This document shows positions 39,201 through 51,200 of a stretch of 64,000 nucleotides of DNA, in pieces. Made by a program: the position numbers and the translations under genes. This stretch comes from Archilochus colubris (Eukaryota > Chordata > Aves > Apodiformes > Trochilidae). The first letter of the stretch is position 1. Every line of letters starts with the position of its first letter. Location of the stretch: NCBI GenBank assembly GCA_023079485.1, contig CM041097.1:20009158-20073157 (forward strand), written 5' to 3'. The notes under the pieces were generated by a model that made no database searches, had not been told where the DNA came from, and was given only the letters and a program-made list of their open reading frames with translations.

Positions 39201-42200
39201 TGAGTATACAGGACCAGAGAGTTACGTGGCAGAAATGATCAAGGTGAGTTTGGAGCTGTTTTTCTTTTTTTCTAGCTGAGGCCAATCTGCTGGCAAACCT
39301 GGGAAATACATGAGGCTGAATTTTACTGGTTTTGTTAATACGAACTTGGAGCAAGACTTTTTTTTTTTTCCTACACCAAATACCTTTCCTTTTAGAAGCA
39401 TCTTCTAGATAATACACTTAGGATGTACTTGGCAAGAGAGCCTGATAAAAGGAGAGCTGCTGGCAGCATACTGCAGGGTGCTGCAAGTGGATGGTGCAGG
39501 CAGGGACACCCATGGGAGCAGCATTGCAGTCACCCAGGGACTTGGGACCATCTCTCTGCAGCTTCCCAGCTTCTGCCTCACTCCTGGTGTGTGCCAAAGG
39601 CAGTGGCAAGGAGCAGTGCCAGCCAGGTAGCCTCTTGAAATGGCTTGAAATGGGGTGCAGAGAAGCTGTTCTGCTTTGACAACTGGTGGTTGAGGCAGAG
39701 TATTTTCAATCTGATGAAAGGTGTAACAAACAGGTCACAACCTGTCCTGGTGTAAGTGTCTGAGACTGACTTGTAGGATTTATTGTTATATGATTTTAGC
39801 TTATTATTATTGTAAAACATTAAAATTAATATCTGCTCAATTGTGAGGCCTTTTAATGAGAGAATTAAAAGCCTTATCTCTGCCAAGCTGCAGGTTGAGT
39901 TCCTGGAATTAGATCCTAAACCCCAATTACTAATTTGTGTGTCTTCTGGCTGGTTAGCAAAAGCTATTTCTGATTTATAATGTTTCAATTAGTTATTTCC
40001 TTAGTTGCCTGCAGACAGATAAACAGCAGAACACTTTTATTCCATGTCTCCAGCTTTTTGGCTGCCAGGGCACAACCTCCCTTTGAGAGGGCAATTTGTT
40101 GTGGTCCTGTCAGCATCTGAACCCCACCAAGAGCTCTTAGGGGTTAAATGTGTTATTTTGGGGTCACTAAAGTGTGTGTCCTCGTTCTGGATTTCTGCCT
40201 CAGTAACGAGGGCTTAAAGAAATCTTGTGAGCAGTCAGGTGATAGAGGATTAGCACAGTGAGATAAGGAAGTCCATCCCTGCTGCTTTCTAGTCTGATTT
40301 ATATTGCTCCCTTTAGTTATCCCACTGCAGCACACATTATTTTCAGGAGGAAGCACTGTGCCTTTTAAAATGTTTCTCTTTGTAAAAGACAACTTTGTGT
40401 TGTGTTAAAACTAGGGTTTGGTTGTTTGGGTGTTTGTTGTTTTGGTTTTTTTTTTTTAGAAAAAGTTCCAATCAACAAACAATCGGTTTACAAATTCTTA
40501 TTTTAGATTAGCAGTGGAAAATAGGTAAGAACTGAAAACCAGTCACTGAATATGCTTGCAAGAAGCACAAAAACTGGAGAACTTTTCTCAGAATTCCCAT
40601 CCATGGCAGTGTCAGCAAGGGCTGAGCAAGAATATGGATAAATAATGCTCAGACCAAGGCTCTCGTGCAGATGTGACTTTGTATATGCTCTAGCTGGGAG
40701 GTTCCAAAATGTGCCTTGTAGCTGGTGTTTCTCAGCATTTCATGAGCCAGTTTTAAACTGAGAACTGGCAGCAGGTCTCACTGGTAGGAGCTGTGGAATA
40801 GGAAGTGAATTTGCTTTGCACATCAGTGCTGCCACGAGCCAGCAGAGGCAGGACCAGAGCTGCTCTGACACCGTAGCTCTGGGCAGCATCTCCCAGATGA
40901 TATTCCTTAGGACTCCTCTGGAAAAGCTTCCTCTGAAACTATCCAGTTTCTATCCATTGTCCCTCAGCACTAAAAACGTTAGTTTCTAGCCTGAAGTGTA
41001 AACCATGATGAACATCACTCTCTACCAGACCTGTTTTAAATATTCCTCTAAGAGCCTGAAATCCTTTTTTCTACCCAAGGCTTATCTAGGAGTAACTCAG
41101 GGTGTGGTTCATCTGCCACTGAAGCCTTCTGCCTTTGTCCCCTGAACCCAGCACAGGCAAAAGAGGGAATCTTGGAACCACATCAGTGTTTCCAAAGGCT
41201 GAGATTGGAGGGGGCTGTTTATGAGGTGTTTGTCCAGAGGGTGAATGGGAAGCTGGGGGTTCCTGATGCTCATAGCAGCCAGACTCCTGGAAAACCTCCT
41301 CATGTCGTGGTGAGATTGAAAAGGGATTTTCTCCCCACATTTCCAGACTGAAGGTGGCACTGTAACATCTTTGATAATGACAAAGTTGGGGCATGTCTTT
41401 TCCATGGGCTGTTAGGTGGTGCCATTGTTGAGCTGCAATTTCTAGTTGAGGGTAAGGGAGCATGATGTGCTCCCAGTCATACTGTGATGACAGAACACAC
41501 CTCAAATATGCCTCACCTTTCCTCTGAGTCCCAGCAGAATATCTTCAGAAAACTCTTGGATTTCTGCCTTTTGACACTATTTAAAAAAAAAAAAAGAAAA
41601 ATTTCTCTGCCATTTGGTATGTACAGGTTGTTCTGACACCACAGAACACGAAAAAAACATAAACAACAACAGCAACAAAAAAACCCCCCACAAAAAACAA
41701 AGCAAAAAAAAAAATCCAACCCAAATTTAGGACACGAAAATTGTATTCACCATCAGTTGCATCCAGTGCTGCTTGTGGAGTGCTTTAAAGATATTTTAAG
41801 CACTGTGGTATCAAAAGAAACCTGGACAATTTAACTTATGCTGGTTAGTGAATATTCAGAAGCTTTAAGAGCAATCTTGAATTTTGATGGGTTTTTTTTT
41901 TTTTTGTCTAAAAATAACGTGTGTAGAAAGGCAATTTTGAGGCTACCCACTGTACCAGAGATGGTAGAGCTGAATCCTGCCCAGAGAATTCATCTTGTAG
42001 CCTATAGGAATCTGACCTAGCATAGAAAGAGATTGTAGCCTTAAAAATCAATGATTAACTACAGCTCTGTAGTGAATTTTATACTTCTTCAGGGAGAGAA
42101 GCTCGTTAAAGTTAAAAGGCAGCATAAAGAAGGAAGTCAACAGTTAAACTTGGGAACAGGAGCTTAAGGTTTATTGTATTCTGAATGGGGAAAGTCTGAT

Positions 42201-45200
42201 CCAGTTTTAAAAGAAAGCAGTCACCTGACAAAACAAAATCTAACAACTGTACTGGCTTGTTCCTATACCTCCCATAACAGCTTTTCTGACTCAAATATGG
42301 CTCTGTTGGTGCTTGGGATCTCGGGTGATTTCTGTTGAAGTTCCCTGTGTTTGGAGCCCTGTGCTCATCTTGAGTTTTAGCCAGGAGGTCTGGAAGTCCT
42401 GGCCAGTTTGTACCCCTGTGAGCAGGGAGAATTATTCACTTCCATCAGTGAGGTGAGCCTGGTCCTGCTGTGACAGGGGATGCAGAGCTTGGGATAGTTA
42501 AATCTCTGCTGAGAGATGGGGGTAGATGCAAGGGGGTTGATGGGCTTGCTGGTTGTGTGGGATTCAGGAGGTGGTGCAGTCAATCAGCCCCTGTCCTGCA
42601 GTCTGTACCTGTGCTGGGGAGGCTGAGAACCTCGTGGATGCCAGGGGATGGCAAACAGAGCCTTGGCATGGAGCAGCTCCCTTCAAACTGCTTTCTGGAG
42701 CCACCTCCTGAGGTCTGTTCATTAACACGGGCAGGGCTGTAGGATTTGAGGAAACCTCTGGTGGTCACAGAGCTGGCCTTTAATTTAATTCCTGGTGTTT
42801 CTGCATCCCTCCTGACGGACCTGGCTGCTGTAGGTGTGTGTGGCTACATCACTGCAGATGTGCACTTCAGATAAGGGAGGCTTGGGGATGGATCAATGCT
42901 TTCTGAGAAGTGTTTCTGTGGACAGAATGCTAATGGTGCTGGGGAGCTGGCAGCCCAGTGCCTTCCTGTTTCCCAGGAACAAAGGCACATGGTTCAGCTG
43001 CTGGGTGGCTTTGTAGTCACCAGGGAAGATCAGGTGATGTCTGAATAATCCCAAGGGTGTAGGAGGTGGGGGGGGATCCACTTATCGTGTTGGCCAGACA
43101 CTGACATCCCCACCCAAATGACTAATGTGAACTCTGTGCAACTCCCTCCAGATTAGTCCATGTTAGTGCCTTATCTACCCATCCTGCCTTGAGAATTTCT
43201 CCTGCAGTTTTTGCTGCATTTGCCTGCAGTTCCTGGGGCAGCCTCAGCAGCAGCCCAGCTGTCACCAGAGCCTTGGCAAAGGCCTGCTGCAAACAGCTGT
43301 CTGCAGACATTCAGAATATGCAAAAACCTCTTGCTCTGAAGCTTGAGACAGAGAAAACCACATGCACACCTTGGCTTTCTTTGCATTCAGAAGCTGCTGT
43401 GCATGCAGCTGCAGTGTGCTGACAAATATTTGCATGCACAAGCCTTGCATACCCTCACCTGGGGGGCTGCAGACACCTTCACATCAGCATTTGGGCAGGA
43501 TGGGCAAGAGCCACACAGCTGGGAGGGATTTTTAGGCACACAGGTGTGCATATCAAAAAATAAGTTTTTAGCACAGAGCTTCCTAACCAGCTCTTGCAGC
43601 TTCCACAGATTTTTCACCTAGGGTTGCACCAAGCAGGGTGAGTGTCACTGAGCTTTTATTACAAAAGTGAGGCAGAGGTGTAGGGCATTGCCCAAGCTCC
43701 CATGTCAGGAGAGATGGTGCAGAAGTCCTTGAAGGAATTTGGAATGGAAATGAAAGCTTAAAGACTTTGTTCCATCCCCTAACTGACCTCTTTGTACAAA
43801 ACTGGAGGTTTAAACACACCACTGGGCTTTTTGTCTTTTGGGCTTGAGCTATGTGCTGTGCCACAATTGCAAATTCTCTTCTTTACTGGGTGTCCAGTGT
43901 AGCCTGCAGCCTCAGCCAAGATGTAGCCTCCTGGTAAGCAGAGACAAAGCTTCATCAGTGTCACCTTTTACCACCACATTCCTCCTGAAGTGCAAATTCA
44001 ACTGGAAACCTCTCCTTAGGTGTTCAGCACCCAGCCAGGGCTGTCACTGCCCTCTGGAACTTGGGGCTGAGTGATTCACAGCCTGCTCCAGGCTCACCTG
44101 ATGATGGCCTCCAAGGCTGACCCTGTCCCCAGGCCTTAGATCCAATAAAACCTGGCTATAACCTGGTTGGAGGTGGCCAAGGCTGGGTCTGGACTGCAGC
44201 ACCTGCAGGGGTGACAAGTGGCAGGCAATGCTGCTGCAGACCTGAGGCATTCCAAAAGGGATTTAAGGATTCCATCACTGATGAAAGGTGTGTAGGGAGC
44301 TGAAGTGACACTGAGAGAGCATCAGGCACTGAGCTGGTGACATTGGTGTGTCATTTGTGCTTGGCAATGCTGTACTGTGGGGTAGAATTGGATAGAAAAG
44401 TCTTGTCAGATCAACACCAACCTGGCTGCAGATGCAGAAGAGAGCAGCCTGTGCAAATAACTTGTAGGCAGTTGCTTGGTTATAGGTGAAGAAATGAGGG
44501 GTTTGGGGGTTCCTGGTTGCAGTGGCACTGGGTACAAGCTGGGAAAAGGAGGGCTGAGGAGGTCAGCATCCAAACTGGAGCTGAGACTGCCTCGTTTGGT
44601 GATACCTTCCCAGCAAGCTGCATCTTGAGATACCATACCAGAGTTAGCCAATGTAATTACAGGATTAAACAATAAATAACAGCAGAGGAATGGAAGAGCC
44701 AAGAGGTGTGTTTGGCAGCAGGCTGCTGGAAACACTGTGTCATAGGCATGGGTCCCAGCTTTGCATTTAGATAGCAAAGCAGCTTGTTCCACCCTTGAAA
44801 TCAGCATGGAAGTACAGAAGTACAAAGCCAAGCTGCCCAGGGAGCAATGGCTGGTCAGCCTCCTCCTCCCCACCCAGCCTGAGGGTGATCTGGAGGTGTG
44901 CAAAGCAACCTGCAGAAGTAACCTCCTGTTCCTGGTGTTCTTGTGGCCCAGTTCTTGTTTTTTCCCTGGCAAAGCACCTGGGCAGCTGTCCCTGCTGGGA
45001 CCACGGGGTTGGCATCCCTGCTGCCTAGTCAAGGGTTTCAGTTTGCTGAGTGTGAGGCAGAAAAGTGCCTGGATAAGGGAAGAGAGAGGCCAAAGCTTGG
45101 CCCAGTTCCCTGCCATGGTTTGTTTGGATAACATCTTGGGATGCAGGAGCATCCCAATGCAGCTTGCAGGGTGGGCACTGTGTCCTTGCTGGCTCCAGCA

Positions 45201-48200
45201 GCAAGGGGGGAAGGTTTCCAGCTGGAAACCATCAAGGGTGATATGAAACCACTCAGTCTGCAACGCTGGAACAAAAAAGCCCCGTGGGGCTGCGTGTGCC
45301 CAGGAGGTGGTCTGGGGCTGTGGCATGGTGGCTGTCCCCTGAGTCGCTGCTGCCACCTCCTCGGTGACAGAGCCTGTGACCCCCATGCCACAGGGTGCTG
45401 CAGGGGCCACTTAGCCCACAGTGGGTGCATTGTGCAAGGGGAGGTTGGTGAGTGCAGCCATGGCCATCAGCAGCTGCTCGTTCAGCCTCTGCACACTGAA
45501 TTGTCCTGTCCTGTCCATCTGATGGGGGGTAAGGTGTCCTGCTTAAAATGCAGATCCCAACAGCCAGAAGCAGGTTGCTGCAGAGAGGTGGCAGTGTCCT
45601 TCCTGCAGAAGGAAAGGGGTGACCTGGAGGGGCTCCAGTCAGTGGCACCAAGCTGAGGGATGCTTGGTGGGGTAACCACAGCTGGAGTGAGTCAGCCACA
45701 GCAGAGCTGTCCTGGGGGTCATCATGGATTCCTACAGGGATGTGGTTGTCTTCCACCTTTAGAAATGGTTTCTGTAAGTTCCAGGTCACTTGCTCTGCAC
45801 CAGTGCAAAAAGCCACTGAGGGATTCGTGGCAACAGTGAAAAGGAAAAAAAAAAAAAAATCATTGGCTTTCTACCGTCATCATCCTGTTCAAAGACATGG
45901 TGGATATGAGGCTTTAAAACTGCTTTTCGTGTGGAGGGGGCACAGGGTCGAGTGCTGGTTTTTTGCAGAGAGGGGAGGAGTGGAGCTTGGTGTGGGATCA
46001 GGAGGAGAGAACCAGCCTGGTGTGGGGCTTTCTCCAGGAAGCACAGGAAAGAGCCATACGGATTTTCATCTCGCCACAAACAAACAACAAAAAAATTCTT
46101 TTCCAGAGCTGTTCACAAAGGTGTTTATTAGCTGTCCGGGTATGATTTTTAACAGCTCATGACAGGAACTGCAATTTGCTGCTGCCGCCTTGCCCTGCTG
46201 AAGTGACGGCTGCCGGGCAGCCTTCCCAGGGCAGGTAGAGGGATTTATTTTGACGAGCACTGAATTATTCGCCCTTCAGCACCCCATAAATATCAGGCAC
46301 AGCAGTAGCTGAGTAAAAGCAGCCCCGGCAGCAGAGTCGGCGACTTCCTCGGGGCGGGTGGCGGTGCCGGAGGTGCCGGAGGTTCGGGCCAGCTCCGGTC
46401 CCGCCGTCAGGAGGAGCAGAGCTAATGCAGCTCTTGGCAGGGCTGGCCTGGAGGTTGCCTCAGAAACCTTTCTTAGAATAAACCCTTTGGCAGAAGCAGG
46501 GAGGGAGCAGGCGCTTCTCAGAATGAATCGCATCTGCATCACGCAGCGCCGCTTCCTCTTTTTTTTTTTTCTTTTTCTTTTTTTTCCACTTTCCAATGGC
46601 GGACGGTCAGCATCGCCCCCGTGTCTGAGATTTAATGATGCTGCTGGTTACCGGGAGGGACTTTTCCAACTTTACCTAGAAAAGAGCTAACCCGAAAGCC
46701 AGCCCCTGTGGTTAGCCCGGCTTCCGTCAGTGGCTTCGCTCAGCCCGGCTGCCCAGGGCAGGGGAAGCGGTGCCGGGAAGGGGGAGCTGCCCGCACACCG
46801 GGCTGGTGGAGAAGGGCATCGGTACGGGGGGTGCCAGCAGCAAGGATGGGGACAGGCAGGGACAGGGAGCACGGGGAGCCTGCCCACCCCTTCCCAGGTG
46901 GCTCCCTGCCTCTGGAAACCTGGCCAGACCCTCCAGTGCAAGATGTAAGGTTGCATCTTTGCAGGCACCCCAATGTCAGGAATTAGATCGTGGAGATCTA
47001 AATCTTTTCTCCTGCCCTCAGAAGAGGGAGGCACTGACTGACCTTTTTCCATCCCTGCCTAGTTCCCTTTTCACCACCTCACCTTGAGACATCATTACCT
47101 ATTTTATTCATTACCTATTTATTTAAACTCCCCCCCCAGCACAGCCAGGGTGTTGGGGCAGAAGTCTGCACTTAAGCAGGATGGGCACCCCCAGCTCCTC
47201 AGCCTCCTGCTGCTGGTGGAGGTTGTAGGAACAGTCTGAAGGTCTCCAGAGGGGATGGGTGTGGGATGGTGGGTACACAGAAGAGGAAGAGGAAGAGCTG
47301 TGTCTCAGCGAGCTCACTGGTGGCTGCTATCTGCATCCCTGCAGTCTGACCTGCACATCTGCAGGGTGTTTGTCCAGGCTGCTTGTGTGGAAATCCTGTT
47401 ACTTCTTGCTGGCTGGCAGATGGACACTTCAGGTGAACTTTGGGCAGCAGGTTATATGAAACCCCCAGGGGAGCAGAGACTGGCTCCAGCCCCATGGTCC
47501 AGGCAGTGTGATGGGGACAGGTCCTGCCCTAAGCCTGACTCTGCACAGAGAATTTTGGGGGCCTCTGTTACATCTTCTGAGGATGGGTCAGGACTCAGCA
47601 GGGGTATTGCCAGCTTGAGGCTCAAAAGGGAGCCCTGTCCTCCCTGCTCAGAGACCTGCCAGGGAGTCTTCTCTCCTTTCCATTAGCCCTCTCCTTTCTC
47701 ATCTTGCAGAGTTCCCATAGAATGTTGTTGGGTTTAATCTTTCACCATTGCCACGAGAACTAGGGAAGCACTTGGTTGTTGTTTTTTTTTTTCAAGTGAA
47801 AGCCAAGATTTCCCACAGTTAAGAGGTTTCAAGAGCTGGGGCTTTCAGAAAACCAGTGAGTATGAAACTTCTGCCCAGCCTGCAGAAGCTGCCAGTGCTG
47901 CAGCAGTTGCTGGTTTGATGCCACCATCTGAGGTTGCCCATCACCTTCCCTGCCTGTGGTGCAACTGTCTGCAACCTCTCTGGCAGCTCCTCCAGCATTA
48001 TAGCAACCTTCTAATATCTGAAGGGACCTACAAGAAATCTGGGGTAGGGCTTTGACATGGGTCTGTAGTGAGAGGAGAGGGGAAAATGGTTTAAAACTTG
48101 GAGAGGGGAGATTTAGGTTGGACATCAGGAAGAAATTCTTTAATTTGAGGCTGGTGAGACACTGGCACAGGTTGCTCAGGGAATCTATGGCTGCCCCATC

Positions 48201-51200
48201 CCTGGCAGTGCTGAAGGTTGGATGGGGCTTGGAGCAACCTGGGCTGTAGGAGGTGTCCCTGACCATGCATCAGGGAACTGGATGAGATTTAAGGTCATTT
48301 CCAAAAATAAGGAATGGGCAGGAGCTTCAGGGCGCTGTGCTTGCATCTGCCTAGAAACCTCAGGACATGGGCCTGAGGGCCCAGGTGAACCTGTGAATAT
48401 AAATTGCTTTATAATCTAATTTGCTTTGTCCTTGGAAACCTCTGGTCTGGAAAAGAGCAGGGAGGGGAAGAGCCCTTGCTTTAGTTTGTTTTCCCTGGCT
48501 AGGGAGGGGAAATATTTTCGGGGGGAGGTGCTGGACCTGAGCAGGAGTGATGAGCCTGCCTTGTCTTCCCCAAGGATTTTACTGCTGCTGGAAAAACACA
48601 GGGAAATGTTGCCTGTTCCTACTATTAAATCTTAATTGTGGGACTGTCGTTCCCTAAAGTCCAAAATATTTTGGCACTTGTCTCGATGAAGGCATCTTTT
48701 TTTTGTACATATATTTTTTCCTTTATTAGCAGAAACCATCTGCCCTATAAACAGAGATCAGGAGGGAAAAAAAAAAAAAAAGGCTTCCTGGCAGTTTTGC
48801 ATCATGTGGGGGAATCCTGTGGTGTGCAGTGCATGGAGAGGACCTACCTTCTGCCCTGTCAGCTCAGCAACAGCAACCTGCAGGCAGATCAGAAGCAGCT
48901 AATTTAAGATGATAAATCTTGGCATCACATCTGAATTGCAGAAAGGACGAGACTGCAGATCTCTGTAGAGGTGCACAAGCCTGATCTAAGCAGGGTTGGA
49001 TGCTCCTGGGGATGAGTGAGCTTGGAAGGGGGAGAAAGGGTTGGAGTCAGAGATTTGAGCTGGGAAGGGGAAAAAGCCTCTGCAGTTCCCCATAATCCAG
49101 CTGTGGGTTTGAGGGAGCACCCAGGGAAGAGCCTGCAAAGTGGGGCCAATGTTGGTCACGGTTAATTAGTGATGTTGATGGATCTTTGGATTGGGATATT
49201 GTCATCCCTTAGGCTATGACCTTCTTATCAGGTTTGTTTAAAATATTACAGTTGTTTCAGTGTCACCTGGCAGAGAGCATTCATCCTTATCTCACCCTGC
49301 ATTAGTGTAACTTCCATTTTAGAGAGAAGCTCCAACGTGGGAGGAGAACCAGACTAGATAGGAAACCAGCTTGGTGTTGAAATCTAAGGTGTAAAGATGC
49401 GTTGTGCACCCCTCCTCCTCCTCTTTTGTGGCTTTCTATTCCTTTCCTGCTTTTATTTCTAACGCCACTGGTGAGTAGGTGAGAGTCTGTGTGAGCCTCT
49501 GCATCCACAGTAATAATACAGAGCGTGTCCACTGCAGTTCCTGGCTGCAACTGGAACATGGGATATTAGAGAATCTGTATGCCTGAGAGACAACTTTCAT
49601 TACAAGCAATTCATTTTAAGTTCATCCCTCACACATTTTAGCCTGAACTGGTCAGTCTAGAACACAAGTTGGAGTTTTTTTTTTTTCCTTTTCATTGAAA
49701 AGGAAGTGCTTCCCCTCTGAAGGTGTTAGGTAGAACTTGGCTTCTTTCATTAGAGAGCACAACCAAACAATGCTTGACCAAAAAAGCCAACCAGTTTGCT
49801 TTTATCAGCTGAAAAGTCCTCAATAAACACAAATGAAAAGGCTGTAAGGTGGCAGCAGGTTTCTAGCACTGGGATATGCTTGTCCAGACATGAAAGCCAT
49901 CCTGGTTTAATGTCCAGTGTCCACATGTTATCCTGAAGTGGGTCTGAAGAAGACATGGTTGGGGAGAGGGAGTTTCTGGGGAGGAAGAGCCAAGGGTAAC
50001 CATTAATTTTCAGCAGCAGTTGTGTCCTTCCCTCTCATGGGCATCTTTGCAAACTTTCCAATAGGATGCAAATGGAAATAACTCCAGAGCTGAGGTGTCT
50101 GAGGAATGTCCTTGCCTGGCATTCCAGGTCTGCCTGCACCCAGCCACTTGGGTCCAGGTTTGCATCTGGCAAGCACTAATTGTGAACTCGTGTGTGATCC
50201 TCAGGAGAGAAACCTGGACTGGTTCCCCCGGATGAGGGCCATGTCTCTGGTGAGCAGCGACTCTGAAGGGGAGCAGAATGAGCTGAGGAACCTGCAGGAG
50301 AAGCTGGAGTCCACCATGAAGCTTGTGAGCAACCTCTCTGGCCAGCTGTCAGAGCTTAAAGACCAGGTAAGGAAGAGCTGGCTGGGAGCGTGTGGCCACA
50401 CACAGGTATGGGCAGGACAAAGGTCCCACAAGCAGCTTGTTCAAAGTGGTGTTTTACAGCTCTGTGGCTTCTGCAAACCCCAGGGAGAACTTTTCTAAAG
50501 TAGTTAATCTTCAGGAAAGAACTGAACAAACAAAATGTCCTTCCAAAACCCCCTGGCTTGCAGTGCCAACCGAGCCAGCATAGTCCAAAGTGGTCACCTC
50601 CAGAATGGGGAAAATTATGGGTTTGTTTTTTTAAAAAAAACACAAATGGAAATAAACTTAAATCAGTCATGGCTGGTGCAGGGAGCCAGAGTGTTTGTGT
50701 CAGTGGTGGTGTTAGGAGTTTTAATCCTCAGACCTTAGCACCAGCCTGCAAGCCAAAGGGTGTGATGTTGCTGCCAGATGTGCTGTGTTGCTGTGGGGAC
50801 CTCAAAACCCACTGAGAAACCAGAGAAGTCCCTGTGTGGTTGGTCTGCACTGCTCCCCTGGGCTGGTGCTGCTGCTGCCTCAGGTCCCTCCTGCCTGCTG
50901 CATGTACCTCCTGTCTGCTGCAGGTACCTTCTGCAGGTCCCTCCTGGCTGCTGCATGCTCCAGGCTGCAGCACAGCCAGCTGTACCCACAGAAGGTGGTA
51001 TGTTCCAGCAGGTATCACTGCTGTCTGACACCCTGCAACAGGTTGCTGAGGGATTTTTTGGTGCAGCAAGAGTTTGAGGACTTGTGTGAGGACTTTTGGC
51101 TTGGCTGGAACTTGAGGGGATGGTGAGGGTTGTTCCCAACCCCAGCCATGGCTCTGTGAAAGCTGCAGAGGCAGCAGGGCTTTATTTCATCTTGTCTGTA

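Larger units (their letters stand above)
39244..50204 (+). other. ITPR1: ITPR1 intron P-Q, the largest complete intron
   Basis: The intron is 11.0 kb, GT-AG, phase 0. It holds a GC-richer portion from about 44.4 to 47.7 kb, an isolated CpG-rich block at about 46.13-46.88 kb, a CR1 fragment at about 48.0-48.3 kb and several A- or T-runs (for example 45845-45859 and 48768-48781). No ITPR1 exon was recognised inside, but its size and the CpG block leave room for an internal transcript. Confidence 0.8.
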
